From NCBI GenBank assembly GCA_005765155.1, contig VCCP01000008.1, positions 1,612,001-1,676,000 of the forward strand: DNA of 64,000 nt. Direction: 5' to 3'. Positions 12,242 to 22,857 of this stretch are shown here, piece by piece. The notes under the pieces are model-generated. The model was not told where the DNA came from and ran no database searches. It saw nothing but the letters and a program-made list of their open reading frames with translations. The DNA is from Zelopaecilomyces penicillatus (Eukaryota; Ascomycota; Sordariomycetes; Hypocreales; Pseudodiploosporaceae). How positions within the stretch are numbered: position 1 is the first letter of the stretch; each line of letters begins with the position of its first letter. A program made the position numbers and the translations under genes.

Positions 12242-14999
12242 ATGGCGCCAGGAGTATGTTTTTCCTTGCCTGTTATCTACTTGTTTCCCTGGGGTTGCCA
12301 TGACTGACCAATTGCCTTCAGACCAGACGCGCCAATCGTAGCGGATATGTCGAGCACGATGACTTTGAAGGTATACGAGGCGGATTGGCTGATTTTTCTT
12401 TGCCACGCGACAGCTACTGACTTTGTGCAGGTCTTCCCGTGCGACAATGGCGACACGACTGGGTCACGGTAGCGCCTCCCATCCAACAGGAGCAGCAACA
12501 GCAGAATGATATCTGGTCAATTGAATTATTGCATGGAATGCCAAAGGACGCGACGTTGTTGCCTCCTCACACCCAGGAACTACTTCGCGCCGCTCGATCA
12601 GGACATCTTTACAAGCGACCGGCCCCCGAAGACGACGATGCTGATGCTGAAGCCGCCCAGCCAGAAAAGCAGGAGAAGAAGGAAGAAGATTCCGCTGAAG
12701 ACGGCTATCCCATCAAAATCTGGAAACAGATTCCTAAGAGCATTGAAGCGTCTGCCATCTCTCATTTGGCCAAACGAAGAAAAAACACCGTCACTATCTC
12801 GAGCAAGACTGTCGAGGATAAAGTCCAGGGCCCAACAGTGACGAAAGCGACTGTCAGGCGGGTTGATGCGGCTGGGAATCCCTACACAGAAGAGGTTATG
12901 CTGGCCGAAGGCCAGCAGCCTGATGGTGAGATTATCGCTACTCGGATTGAAGCAGCGCCTGCTCCGAAGGTCGCTGCCCTACCACAAGCGTCATCGGCAC
13001 AGAGGAGGCGACCACCTCCACCAAAGAGGAAATCAAAAGCTGGGCCTGGGCGAGGAAAGAAAAAGGCCAGGCACGCGATACCTCAGCCGATGGGGATAGT
13101 TGCGCCTGCAACAGTTGGTGTTCCTACAGCGGTCAAGACAGAGGGACAGAGCGAGACAGTAAGAATATACGTGCTGCATGGGGCGTGGGCGTTGTGCATA
13201 ATGACTAATAATGTTTTTAGAGCATTTCACAAGTGGACAATCAAACTCCGAACCAGGATAGCGAAATGGCTGATGGGGATGAGGATGACGACGACGATGA
13301 CGGCGACGATGGTGATGATGGCGACGATGGCGAGGAAGGTGAAGGTGATGAAACGGTTGATCATGACCAGAGCAACGTGGGCAATGACTCCGGTAAAGAC
13401 CAGGACGAAGAGATGACCGACGCCCATGTGACCGTGGAACCCCCTTGGTCTGCTTCGCAGGATGTTGTTGGAATGAAGGAAGAACCAATTTCAGGCGAGC
13501 CCTTACTCCCAGCAAACCCTGTTGTGAATCTCGCACCTTTTACCAGCAACCTCCTGGCTGGGTCACCAAAACCAGAGGGCAGCCCTCTCAAGAATGTTGT
13601 TATACCGTCACCCACCGAGCCATCATCTTCAAACCCGTTCACATCTGAGCTGCGGCGAGATCCAGAATCGCCTCAGGTCAATGACACCGACATGACAGTA
13701 GCTTCGACAGTTGCGGAGCCTCCTTCGGCTGTTGTAGGGGAGGCACCGGAACAGGCTACAGAGCGGGATGTTCCCGTACTTCAACCATCCCACGAAGAAG
13801 CTTTATTACCTCCCCCGCCAGAACAAGTGGGCAACATTGCCAGTCCGAAGGCAGACGATGCGTCAGAAAAGTTCTTTGATGCTGGAGATAATGTTCAGAG
13901 CGATCACCAGTCCGAAGACGGCGGCAGCGCACCCCAAAAACCTGTCTTGAACCATTACGACTCTATCATGACTGAAGATACTATTAAGCCTGATGATTCT
14001 GCCTCCGTACGGTTCACACTGACTGGTTCCGAGGCAGCTTCTGAGGTTGGGACGGGTTCTGTGGATGAGATGAAAGAGATTCTATCTACCGCTATGGAGC
14101 CATTGGTTGAAGAGCCCAAACCGGCTTTTCCTGGCAAGGAAACAACTCCCATGGATGAGGATGAGCCGGATTTGATTGGTGGCCTGTTAAGTGAATTGGA
14201 TCGGCAAGCTAATGCCAGTGGTCAAGACTCTATCGCTGAGCCGTCAGAACCGGCCATTGAGCCTGAACCGATCACTGCAGCTGCTGTCACAGAGCCTGTT
14301 GCCAGTCTAGAAACAGTGCAGCAAGAAGAACCAGTGGTGGAGTCTACGCCAACTCGAGAGGCTGAGCTTGCTCCAGTCTCCGCACCTGCTGTTGATGCGA
14401 ATCCTACCAGCATCGTTGAGCTACCTTCCACTTCCGATACTGAGGCAGCTCTCGATTTCGAAGTGGAGCCAGAGCTGAAACGGGAGCTACTACCAGAACC
14501 AGTGCTGGAGCCAACACCGGAGCCATTCTCAAAGACACCAGAGCCTGCACCAGAGCATGTGCCAGACCCCATTCCAGAACCTGTGTCAGAGCCTGTGTCA
14601 GAGTCTATTCTAGAGCCTACACAAGAACTTGCACTAGAGCCTGTGTCAGAGCATGTGCCAGAGCCTATTCCTGATCCTACACCAGAGCCTGTGTCAGAGG
14701 CGATGCCTGAGTCTATGCCAGAGTCTATGCCGGAGTCTATGCCAGAAGCTGTCCCAGAATCTATGCCAGAAGCTGTGCAAGAGCCTTTGGTAGAACCTTT
14801 GGTAGAGCCTATAGCAGATCCAGCGTCAGTGCTTACGCCGGAGTTGAAAGAGGAATCGATAGAAGAGTCAAAGGATGAGTTGATGGCTGCTCCAGCAGAA
14901 ATTCCAACTGTTGAGCCACTGGCACCAGCACCAGCACCAATCACGGAAGACACTCCAAGAGAGGAGAAAAAGGAAGATGATCTGCAGACCAATGCGTAG
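12242..14999 (+). CDS. large acidic, probably nuclear protein with Glu-Pro repeats, function unknown
   Basis: Four exons, 12242-12253, 12322-12370, 12431-13158 and 13221-14999, give 855 residues. All introns are GT-AG (68, 60 and 62 bases). The N-terminus (MAPG|TRRANRSGYVEHDDFEG|LPVRQWRHDWV) looks conserved: a basic start, an acidic step, then a W-x3-W motif. Residues about 212-234 form a basic cluster (RRRPPPPKRKSK, GRGKKKAR) that fits a nuclear localisation signal. Exon 4 opens with an acidic tract (DGDEDDDDDDGDDGDDG). It then becomes Glu/Pro/Ser/Val-rich, with degenerate five-residue units of the type PEPVS and a tandem run of SMPE units at about 14705-14770. I do not recognise a catalytic domain. 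I infer a chromatin- or transcription-associated scaffold, from composition only. The tiny 4-residue first exon is required because no ATG precedes the conserved sequence in the later exons. Confidence 0.82.
14480..14840 (+). repeat. intragenic Glu-Pro minisatellite-like repeat
   Basis: Within the last exon of the acidic protein, 15-base units encoding PEPVS, PEPIP and PESM-type pentads repeat with variation. The cleanest stretch, about 14705-14770, is a near-tandem run of gagtctatgcc units. Such repeats usually vary in copy number between strains. The long antisense frame across this region is a by-product of the repeat. Confidence 0.85.
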
Positions 15000-15408
15000 G
15001 TCGTCTTGGCGGCTGGTCATGATATCTGTAACATTCAATACTGTTCACGTTTATATGGCCTTTTTGAGATGGCGTTAATCCCTTGGGTGTTTTTGGATTC
15101 ATTCTGGTTTGTGGTATTAAGAGGAGGACAAGGAAGGCTACACCCGTTGACGGACTTTGACTTTTACGTAGGTTTACCTTCCCGAGAACATGTGCAATTC
15201 CGCTTTTGGCGTTTCATGAATTGAGTGCAGTTTTCAAGTTTGTAGGTTTATGAAAGAACAAAGCTAGCAATACACAGCTGTATGACATGTTTGATGTGCT
15301 TTTATTAAATTATTGTATAATCTTGAGCTTATGCTACTTGATCTCCCAACTCTGTGATTCACCTATGATGATCAACGGAGTCATTTGAGCATTGCCGAAG
15401 AAATGGCC
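15000..15408. other. short convergent intergenic region
   Basis: About 400 bases between the 3' ends of the acidic-protein gene (plus) and the hemerythrin gene (minus). It probably holds both 3' untranslated regions. An AT-rich patch at about 15290-15330 is a plausible polyadenylation region. I see nothing else. Confidence 0.55.
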
Positions 15409-16123
15409 CTAATCCTTTGGAAATATTTTGAAGACATCCATAAGTTTGTCCAGTGGGGCCGCCATCAACCCAGCCACTGTCTCAAATGGAGGCTTATCTG
15501 GTGCCCACGGATGGCTTTTAGTTGGTACAAATTTCTTTGTGCGTGTGAAGCTTTTGGCCAATTGCTCAGACTCTTCTGGCGCCATGGCGTCCTCGAGCCT
15601 AGGAAGATCCACCTCCTCCTCTTCCTTGATGTGTTGCTGAAGAGTTGACATGAGGTTCTTGATAGTGGGAAGAAACTCTGGCTGACGTGAGGACATGCTC
15701 TGAAACTCGTAGAGCATCTCCTTGACCTAGAATAAAATCAAGAAGTGTTAGTTGGAGATTGCAACCTGTTGATGGGTTCGCAAGAGGTCGTACCTTTTGA
15801 TGCTCTCTACGATCCTTCTCCGCCATTGCTACACCATTCGGGAGGTACTTCTCAATCATGGGGTAGACGACCAACTCCTCGCCGATAGAGTGGCGGGCAA
15901 GCTCCCAGACGAACTGGTTCTGGTATCTCGTCTGCTCATCATTGTCGCTTGAGGAGACGATGCGAGAGTAGTATTCTTCCAACTCGCGATGATCGCGCTT
16001 GATGGGGTCTGAGACTCGAGACATGTTGAAAGCTGAGACGGAAAACGGACGGCGTGAAGATGGGGCAACAATGGCTTTGGAGGTTGTCTGTTGAATGGTA
16101 AAAAGAGTTCGGCCAAACCGCAT
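15409..16123 (-). CDS. hemerythrin HHE-domain protein, possible mitochondrial targeting
   Basis: Two minus-strand exons, 15794-16123 and 15409-15726, join across a 67-base intron in phase 0 and give 215 residues. The metal-ligand pattern of the HHE family is visible: H45 in IKRDHRELEEYY, H78 with E82/E83 in ARHSIGEELVVYPMIEKYL, H108 in DRREHQK at the end of exon 1, and H142 with E146 in LQQHIKEEEEVDLPRLE. HHE proteins hold a di-iron (or other metal) centre in a four-helix bundle and are linked to oxygen, nitric oxide or iron sensing and stress. The first 33 residues are basic and hydroxylated (RRPFSVSAF), consistent with a mitochondrial presequence. Initiation at M34 would give a cytosolic form. 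It is transcribed away from con-10 across a shared 1.6 kb upstream region. The domain call is confident; the physiological role is not. Confidence 0.9.
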
Positions 16124-17698
16124 TGTGATGACTTTTTAAAAAATAGTTGAAGTGTTTTGTTTTCTTGATCTTTAAGTAGTTTCAAGATATAAGTGTGAAG
16201 TGTTTTGTAAATGTTATAAGTGATTCTTTCTGAATCTGTTCATGATACTTGGAAGTTTGTGAGCGAATCATATCGGTGTTGTAGTAATGGTGACGTGCGA
16301 TTGGGGGGCGTCATGCAAGTTCATCCCGTTGTGCAGGGAGTATGACATTATGATCTGGGGGTTTGAAAAGTCCAGGAGCAAATGAGAGTGCTTCTTATTG
16401 TAATGATGAATCACTATTGGGTTTCACATGGAAACAAGGGGGCTAATGATTGAGCGTTGACGATGGTAGGATTGTTGTTGTAAAGATGCTGGTAGTCATG
16501 ATGCCGTCTAGAATGCGTTAGTTGCTCCACAGGGTATGTGATATTTTTGCATGAGTCATTGAGGTGTCATGATATTGATAGAAGAGATACATGGGAACTG
16601 CAGGTATGGTTACATGATAGAATAAGCATATCTGAAAGGGACAAAATCATCAAAGGTGGTGGGAGGATTATTGAAAAGCTTCATTCTGCATGGTGTGATC
16701 TAAGTTGAGTAAGTTTCTGAAATAATGATGATATTGATATTAATATTGCCTGCCATACAGGTACAAGTTCTAGCAATAATGTAAAGCATATTATTCTTGA
16801 GGAATTCGCTGTCCTAGTTGCAAACGCTCAATGTGCTAATTGAGCCTTACCTGCACATTACGATATTCTTGCTGAGCACTTAATTGACCTTTTCTTTTTC
16901 CGTTTCTGCGCTGAACAATTCTATGACATCATTCAATGCTGGTACGACTTCCAAACTGTATACATGTAAGTGGTGACTGGTGCATCAGATCAGGGGCGGA
17001 CTTAAACCTCCGAGGATGTATTTGCGGAATGGAAGTCGCCCCACTATGGCTGATATACCGTTGAGAGTAGTCCTAGCGACTTGCTTACTCGGAATATGCT
17101 TTATTACAATGATTCTGATTGAACGCCGTCGGGTGTATTGGAGTGAATGGCTCCCTGGATGAAACATGGCAAAGGTTGAAAGGTGGCTTATTCTCAGTGA
17201 AACGTCATAGAATAATATGTTCCAGGGTGGTGCTGCAACGGGAAGACTTGCAATGATCTTCATCAATTGGGCCAACCTGGTCTTTGGATGCCGAATCCAT
17301 GAGTCGATGAAACTCTTGTTGTGAATGTCAAATGGCACTGCGAGTACACCCAAGTGTCGTCATCATCATATATCACCTTGATGGAAACGGCTGTAATAAC
17401 TAGGTACAAAGGCATTTGAATAGTCGATCTTATTATTGGCTTGTAGGAATGCTTGCTCGACATATTGATCCAAGCAGCAGGGACTCGGGACTGTGTCGAC
17501 AGATGCCGTCTCTAGAGTTGGCATTGTCATCCTCTCGATTTAGGATCGAGGGCGCAGAGTGGCCTAGATGACGTTCACGACTAAACTTATATGACCCGAT
17601 GCCTTGCCTGATTCACGTCAACAACCCGATCTCATTCTCATACGTATACTGCGTTTATTGGCATTCTAAATCGCAACCAAAACTAGATCCACAAAACA
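16124..17698. other. shared divergent upstream region (hemerythrin / con-10)
   Basis: 1.6 kb of AT-leaning DNA between two divergently transcribed genes with stress-linked families. A stress-element-like AGGGG occurs at 16992-16996. One such pentamer is expected by chance, so this is only a note. Frames are short and overlap on both strands. I see no third gene. Confidence 0.55.
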
Positions 17699-18049
17699 AT
17701 GACTGACAACACCAATCCCGGCAACTTTGCCAATCGGTATGTCGTGAACAGAAATCCAGTACGTCGATTTGTTGTGGAAATGCTGATGAGTATGTACAGT
17801 CCGAAGGAGGAGGTTCAAGAGATCGCTTCCAAGGGCGGAAAGGCGAGCCATGGGGGCGTATTTGCAAATATGGACCCAGACAAGCAGGTAAGCACCAAGT
17901 AAACTTTATGGTGAGTTTTGAGAGTTGAATGTCGTTTAACATGTTTCTAGCGAGAGATTGCTTCCAAGGGTGGGCAGGCATCTTCAGGATCCTTTGAGCC
18001 TGGTAGTGAGAAGGCCAAGGAAGCCGGCCGAAAAGGTGGCTCTAAATAG
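17699..18049 (+). CDS. con-10: CON-10-type conidiation/stress protein (KGG repeats)
   Basis: Three exons, 17699-17736, 17800-17887 and 17951-18049, give a 74-residue protein. The first intron (63 bases, GTATGT...TACAG) is easily missed because the frame reads through it. Removing it joins NFANR to PKEEVQEIASKGG, the order seen in Neurospora CON-10. Two KGG-type stress motifs follow (EIASKGGKASHGG and EIASKGGQASSGS), then a FEPGSEKAKEAGRKGG tail. The family is small, hydrophilic and glycine-rich, induced during conidiation, by light or by desiccation, and resembles bacterial general-stress KGG proteins. The biochemical role is not established. It lies only about 360 bases upstream of EMC1 on the same strand. 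Confidence is high because the full length and all motifs match. Confidence 0.94.
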
Positions 18050-18410
18050 AATGCTATGCCATCTAGACCGTAACTGTAAACCAAACGCTGAATTAGAAGC
18101 TATTTCACAAACTTATGTACCGTAAATGTGCCATAACATCCGCCAGTTCGAAGTCGAACCAGCCTAGGCACTCCAACATTGCGTAGTAATAATGTGAGCT
18201 TTGACCTCGACTGAGATGACCGCATTGACGTTTGTTTTCCAACGTTAAAGTAGCCCACACTAATCAATAAGGTGACCCGCGTCGTCACCCCGCAAAGATG
18301 CCTTAGTCAGCGTGAAGCTGCCAGCGCGACCAACAAGCTCCAGACACTCAACAAGACTTGATGCAGTCAAAGAGCGCACATCGCCATTGCAGCTCAACCA
18401 TTTCCTAAAC
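18050..18410. other. short intergenic region before EMC1
   Basis: Holds the con-10 3' end and the EMC1 promoter/leader. The frame is open from 18312 into EMC1, but the segment 18312-18410 reads as a basic, non-hydrophobic extension ahead of a clear signal peptide. I therefore treat it as 5' leader. Confidence 0.6.
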
Positions 18411-21403
18411 ATGCGGCGCGCGATTCAATCGGCCCTTTTGCTGGGCCTGTCGTCGCTGGTAGCAGCCATCTTCCAGGACGAGGTTGACAATATCGACTTC
18501 CACCATGCCCTCGTGGGTGTCCCGCAGGTCGAAACCACATTTTTCCACCGGCCGCGAAAAGACGACAAGGCGAGCCTTCTCTACACTCTCAGTGATGTTG
18601 GCATCCTCGGTGCCGTGAACCCCAGCACGGGCGCTTTGGTGTGGCGCCAGCAGATTGCCGATGATCTCACAACTGGAGGGGGCCATCTGAGAGCCCCAGA
18701 GGGGGAGAACTGGGTTGCGGTCGCACATGGGCGACGTGTGCAGGCGTGGAATGCGCTGACGGGTCGGAGCACCTGGCAGACGGAGTTTAAAGGCGAGGTC
18801 AGGGATCTGGAGATAATGGAGTTGACTGAGAGCTCAAGAAAGGATGTTCTGGCCTTGTTTGAGGAGGATGGTGTGACCGTGCTTCGCAGGCTTCACGGAA
18901 CACTGGGGACAGTGGTTTGGGAATTTCGTGAGACCAGCAAGGATATTCCTCTTCAGGTTTCGACAAATATTGCCAACATCTATGTCATTACGCTGCACGG
19001 CTCCCCGTCATCATATAGCCTGAGACTCACCTCTCTTGACACAGCAACCGGAGGTCGCGTTGACCACTGGACTGTTGGCACCAAGGGCGAAGTTCATGGT
19101 CCCCAGGATGTCAAGTTCGTTGGCGCCAATTCGGCTGCGCCAATCCTTGCTTGGGCAAACAGCGGCTTGACGAAGCTGAATGTGCAAGTTCTTGGAACAA
19201 AAACAAAGCAGGAGTTTGCGCTCCCTGCCGATGCCGTGTCCGTCGACATCCACGCCCCACATCTGCTGCAATCACAGCCTCATTTCCTTGTACACACCCG
19301 CACTAAGAAGGGAAACAAGGCCGAGATCTATCATACCGACCTCAAGTCCAGCCAGGTATCCAAGGCGTACGAATTGCCCCACGTTCCCGGGCTCGGTGCT
19401 GTCTCCACAAGCTCCGAAGGTGCCAACGTCTACTTTACTCGAATTACTGAGGAAGAGGTTTTGGTTGTGTCGTCAGACTCCCACAGTGTTCTTGCTCGAT
19501 GGCCGCTCAAGGTCAACCCGGCCTTTGAACCACTGCACAGTGTATCGGAAGTTGTGAAGAAGGCCAATGGAAAAGACTTTGCTGTCCGATCCGCTGTTGT
19601 CACTGAATCTGAAGACTGGATTCTCATTCGGAATGGAGAGCTGGACTGGTCCCGACCCGAGGGCCTGAGCGGCGCCGTTGCAGCTGCGTGGGCTGAAATC
19701 CCAGAAACCGAGACCCTCGCAAAGGTTCTGGCTGAGGAGGCACACAGGAATCCCTTGGCTGCGTATATTCATCGCGTCAACCGCCACGTGAACGATTTGC
19801 AGTATCTTCCCGAGTATCTCATCTCCCTCCCTACTCGTATTATGAACAGCATAACCGGCGGCGCCGTTGGGTCAATCCCAGCCAGTGGGTTGCACCACGA
19901 TTCTTTTGGTTTCAACAAGATTATTGTCTTGGTGACCCAGCGTGGCCGCTTTTATGGACTGAACACGGGAAACAAAGGCGAAGTGGCATGGTCCAAGACG
20001 ATTCTCCCACAAGCCCCTGGGGAATTTCTGAATATCAAGGGAATCCTGTCAAATGACGTCACGGGAGTAGTCACTGTGCGTGGCGCCAGAGGCGAATACG
20101 TTCTCCTCAAGGCTGACAACGGTGATGTTCTCGAGTTGCGAGACGGCCAAAACGATCCACCTATCGCTAGCACGGCTACCATCACCAGCGACTCTGGCAA
20201 TTGGCTGCTCGCTTTGGGCCCGGATGGAACAGTCGTCGACGAGACGTTTGCTGAGCGCAACCTGGACCAGACCGTTGTTGTTCGTGGCGATGGAGATATT
20301 ATCAAGGGTATCAAGTTCAGTAAGGAGGGAGACAAGGTTGAGAAGACCGAGGTCTGGCAGCTGCAGATGCTCCCCGGACAGAAGATTGTGGATATCGCAA
20401 CACCGCCCTCCCATGACCCGATTGCGTCCATTGGTCGCGTGCTGGGAGACCGTCGCGTCAATTACAAGTATCTCAACCCCAACACCATTGTCGTGGCGGC
20501 TATTGATGCGGCGGCGTCTTCGCTCTCTGTTCGGCTGGTGGACACTGTTTCAGGCCAGATTCTCGCCTCTCAGGTTTACGAAGGCGTTGACGCGGATAAG
20601 TCTATTTCCTGCACAATGTCTGAGAACTGGCACAGCTGCTCCTTCTTCGGACAGTATACTGTTGACGATGGCACAAAGCGCTCCCTCAAGGGATACCAAA
20701 TCGCCATGTCGGATCTGTACGAGTCTGCCACGCCAGATGATCGGGGTCCCTTGGGCGACGCCGACAACTTTTCACCCTTGAACCCCGTGGATACGCCAAG
20801 CGGATTACCACTGCCCCACGTTGTTTCGCAGGCATGGATCATCTCGGAGCCTCTCACAAACCTCGTTGTTACCCAAACTCGCCAGGGTATCAGCATGCGC
20901 CAGGTCGTGGCCTACCTCCCAGAATCGCACGCTATTCTGGGTCTTGCTCGACATGTCCTGGACCCACGCCGGCCGGTTGACAGAGACCCAACCGCAGCGG
21001 AGATGGAAGCCGAGGCCATCATGAGGTATACCCCAGCCATTGAGATTGACGCCCGAAATTACATTACTCACGAAAGAGATGTGATTGGCGTCAGGGGGAT
21101 CCTGGCTACGCCTACTATTGTCGAGAGCACAACGCTCATGGTGTCGTATGGCATTGATGTGTTTGGCTCGCGGGTGACGCCCAGCGGGACATTTGACATC
21201 CTGGACAAGGGATTCAACAAAGTTTCGTTGCTGGCAACAGTGGTTGCTCTTACTTGGGGAGTGGCGTTTTTGGCGCCCTTGGTGAGTTTACCCTACCCCC
21301 CCGTTTATCCTCTTCATTAAAGGGCTTCTTCGTTTGCTAACGGGTATATGAAAATTAGGTCCGTAAGAAGCAAATCAACAGGCGATGGGAGGCATTCTTG
21401 TAA
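18411..21403 (+). CDS. emc1: EMC1, large lumenal subunit of the ER membrane protein complex
   Basis: Two exons, 18411-21281 and 21359-21403, joined over a 77-base intron (GTGAGT, branch GCTAACG, ATTAG), encode 971 residues, within the usual EMC1 range. The start at 18411 is chosen because it opens a signal peptide (MRRAIQSALLLGLSSLVAA) followed by the family-typical FQDEVDNIDFHHALVG. The long lumenal part reads as PQQ-like beta-propeller repeats (LYTLSDVGILGAVNPSTGAL). The C-terminal conserved block has YLPESHAILGLARHVLDPRRP and ITHERDVIGVRGILATPTIVES. One transmembrane helix (about 937-957, SLLATVVALTWGVAFLAPL) precedes a short basic cytosolic tail from exon 2 (VRKKQINRRWEAFL). EMC inserts tail-anchored and multipass proteins into the ER membrane. 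Identification is confident. Confidence 0.95.
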
Positions 21404-21558
21404 GACAGGTTTGGCGAGATGGCGGGTAGGGATCGGGTTTTACGCGGAAAAAACAATGTGCTGGGAATTTTGGAGCCGGTTTGTACATGCACTTATGAAT
21501 CAAAAAGAGGAATTAAATGTAGATGATTATTGCTTTCAATTTTTTTTTCATCCTTGAA

Positions 21559-21571
21559 CCCCCCCCCCCCC
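21559..21571 (+). repeat. poly-C run (13 C)
   Basis: A homopolymeric C run preceded by a T run, in the 3' convergent space between EMC1 and the SDR gene. Confidence 0.95.
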
Positions 21572-21576
21572 TTCTT

Positions 21577-22512
21577 CTATACTAACGGACAATTGCTACT
21601 TAACAGAACACAGCCTCCATTAGCCGTCCTTGCAAACCCGTTTTCACTAAGGAAGCATATATACCGAGCGATTTGTTCCGTCGGTACGAGCTCGTAATCT
21701 GGCAAGACACCCATTTGAGCGCTTAGCCCTTCTTCGTTGACGCCGTTGCGCATGGCGTCTGCGATGTTTGTATCCATGCCGCCTAGCTGTAGTGCTACGG
21801 CGTAGATGCCCTTGCGGCCATAGTAGCTGGCCGTGTGGCGTGTGAGTCCCAGGATGGCGTGCTTGGAGGTGGTGTATGCTGCGCCGGCGAGGATGCCGCG
21901 GGAGGAGGCGACGGAGGCGATGTTGACGATGAGGCCGCCATCGTTGTGGTGGCTGCTGTTGTTTCCATTGCTGGTGCCGTTGCTGTTACAATTGGTGTGG
22001 CCGTTGCTGTTACCATTGGTATGGCCATTGCTCTCGACATGGCCATCACCACCATTCACAGCCTTCGTCCGAGCCTTCGCCTGAGCCTCCATATACGGCA
22101 CAACATGCTTCGTCACCAAAAACGGCCCACGAGTATTCACCGCCATGACCCTATCCCACAACGCCGCATCACACGAACCCGCCGGATCTAGCCGATCCAT
22201 GATACCCGCATTGTTCACCACAACATCAAGCCGCCCAAACTTGGCCACGGCTGCGGCGACGAGTTCTCGGACGGACTCTTCGTCAGTGACGTCAGCCTCG
22301 AGCAGGAGGGCGCGGTCTGCGTGGTACTTGTTGCTGTCGTTGTTGTTGCTCGCTCCGGCGAGGAGGAGGTCTTGGCTTGCGGCGGCGAGGCGCTTGCGGT
22401 TGATGTCGCATATGACGACGTTGGCGCCCTTGGAGAGGAAGGTTTCGGCAATGGTGCGGCCGAGACCGCCAGCAGCGCCGGTGATGAGGATGGTTTTGCC
22501 GGTGTGGGACAT
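21577..22512 (-). CDS. short-chain dehydrogenase/reductase (SDR) with an Asn/Gly/Ser-rich insert
   Basis: A single-exon minus-strand gene of 311 residues starting at ATG 22512. Classical SDR signatures are in order: the TGAAGGLG nucleotide-binding motif (11-18), an acidic residue after the second strand (CDIN, about 35-38) suggesting NAD(H) preference, LEADVTD (71-77), NNAG (100-103), the catalytic Ser in IASVASSRG (about 200-204), and YTTSK (213-217). Residues about 151-192 form a low-complexity insert with repeated GHTNGNSNG units, placed on the helix/loop before the catalytic Ser strand and not typical of the family. The substrate cannot be told from sequence. It converges on EMC1 with about 170 bases between stop codons. 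The enzyme class is sure; the specific reaction is unknown. Confidence 0.92.
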   Translation of the reverse strand: MSHTGKTILITGAAGGLGRTIAETFLSKGANVVICDINRKRLAAASQDLLLAGASNNNDSNKYHADRALLLEADVTDEESVRELVAAAVAKFGRLDVVVNNAGIMDRLDPAGSCDAALWDRVMAVNTRGPFLVTKHVVPYMEAQAKARTKAVNGGDGHVESNGHTNGNSNGHTNCNSNGTSNGNNSSHHNDGGLIVNIASVASSRGILAGAAYTTSKHAILGLTRHTASYYGRKGIYAVALQLGGMDTNIADAMRNGVNEEGLSAQMGVLPDYELVPTEQIARYICFLSENGFARTANGGCVLLSSNCPLV

Positions 22513-22824
22513 GATGTTTGTGGGAGAATGGGGGTGGTTTGTTGTTTGTTGTTTGATGTTGTTGTTGAATTTTGTTTTATTATATCTTCAAGTTGACTGC
22601 TTGAAGTCTGATGAGGGACAGGATGAGAAATTGAGGCTCTGAACTGGCATATATATACTAAAACTGGGATATGTGATGAGTAGCCCAGGAGTTAGTTTTC
22701 TCCAAAGTTCCTTGTAGGTATGAATACGTAAGAGTTGGGGATACAAATGTGTCTCAATCCTACATCCGAACAAGGCAACTCTCCTCTGCAATGACAAACT
22801 TCCCTTAGCTATGCGACGGCCCTG

Positions 22825-22857
<33 letters not shown>

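Noticed and set aside
13033..13536. 167-codon minus frame rich in His and Arg
   Set aside because: Antisense of the acidic tract (GAT/GAC repeats) of the same gene.
14222..14992. 256-codon minus frame with SGIDSGTAS-type repeats
   Set aside because: It is the antisense reading of the Glu-Pro repeat in the acidic protein gene. The repetitive codons keep both strands open.
17699..17902. 67-codon read-through version of the con-10 5' end
   Set aside because: It includes the first intron. Removing that intron gives the NFANR-PKEEVQ order expected for the family.
18312..18410. N-terminal extension of EMC1
   Set aside because: It would place 33 polar and basic residues before a clear signal peptide. 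The ATG at 18411 is the natural start.
20080..20781. 233-codon plus frame inside EMC1
   Set aside because: Out-of-frame shadow of EMC1; the EMC1 frame has the family sequence throughout.
22145..22642. 165-codon plus frame opposite the SDR gene
   Set aside because: Antisense shadow; Leu/Arg/Ser-rich with no motif.
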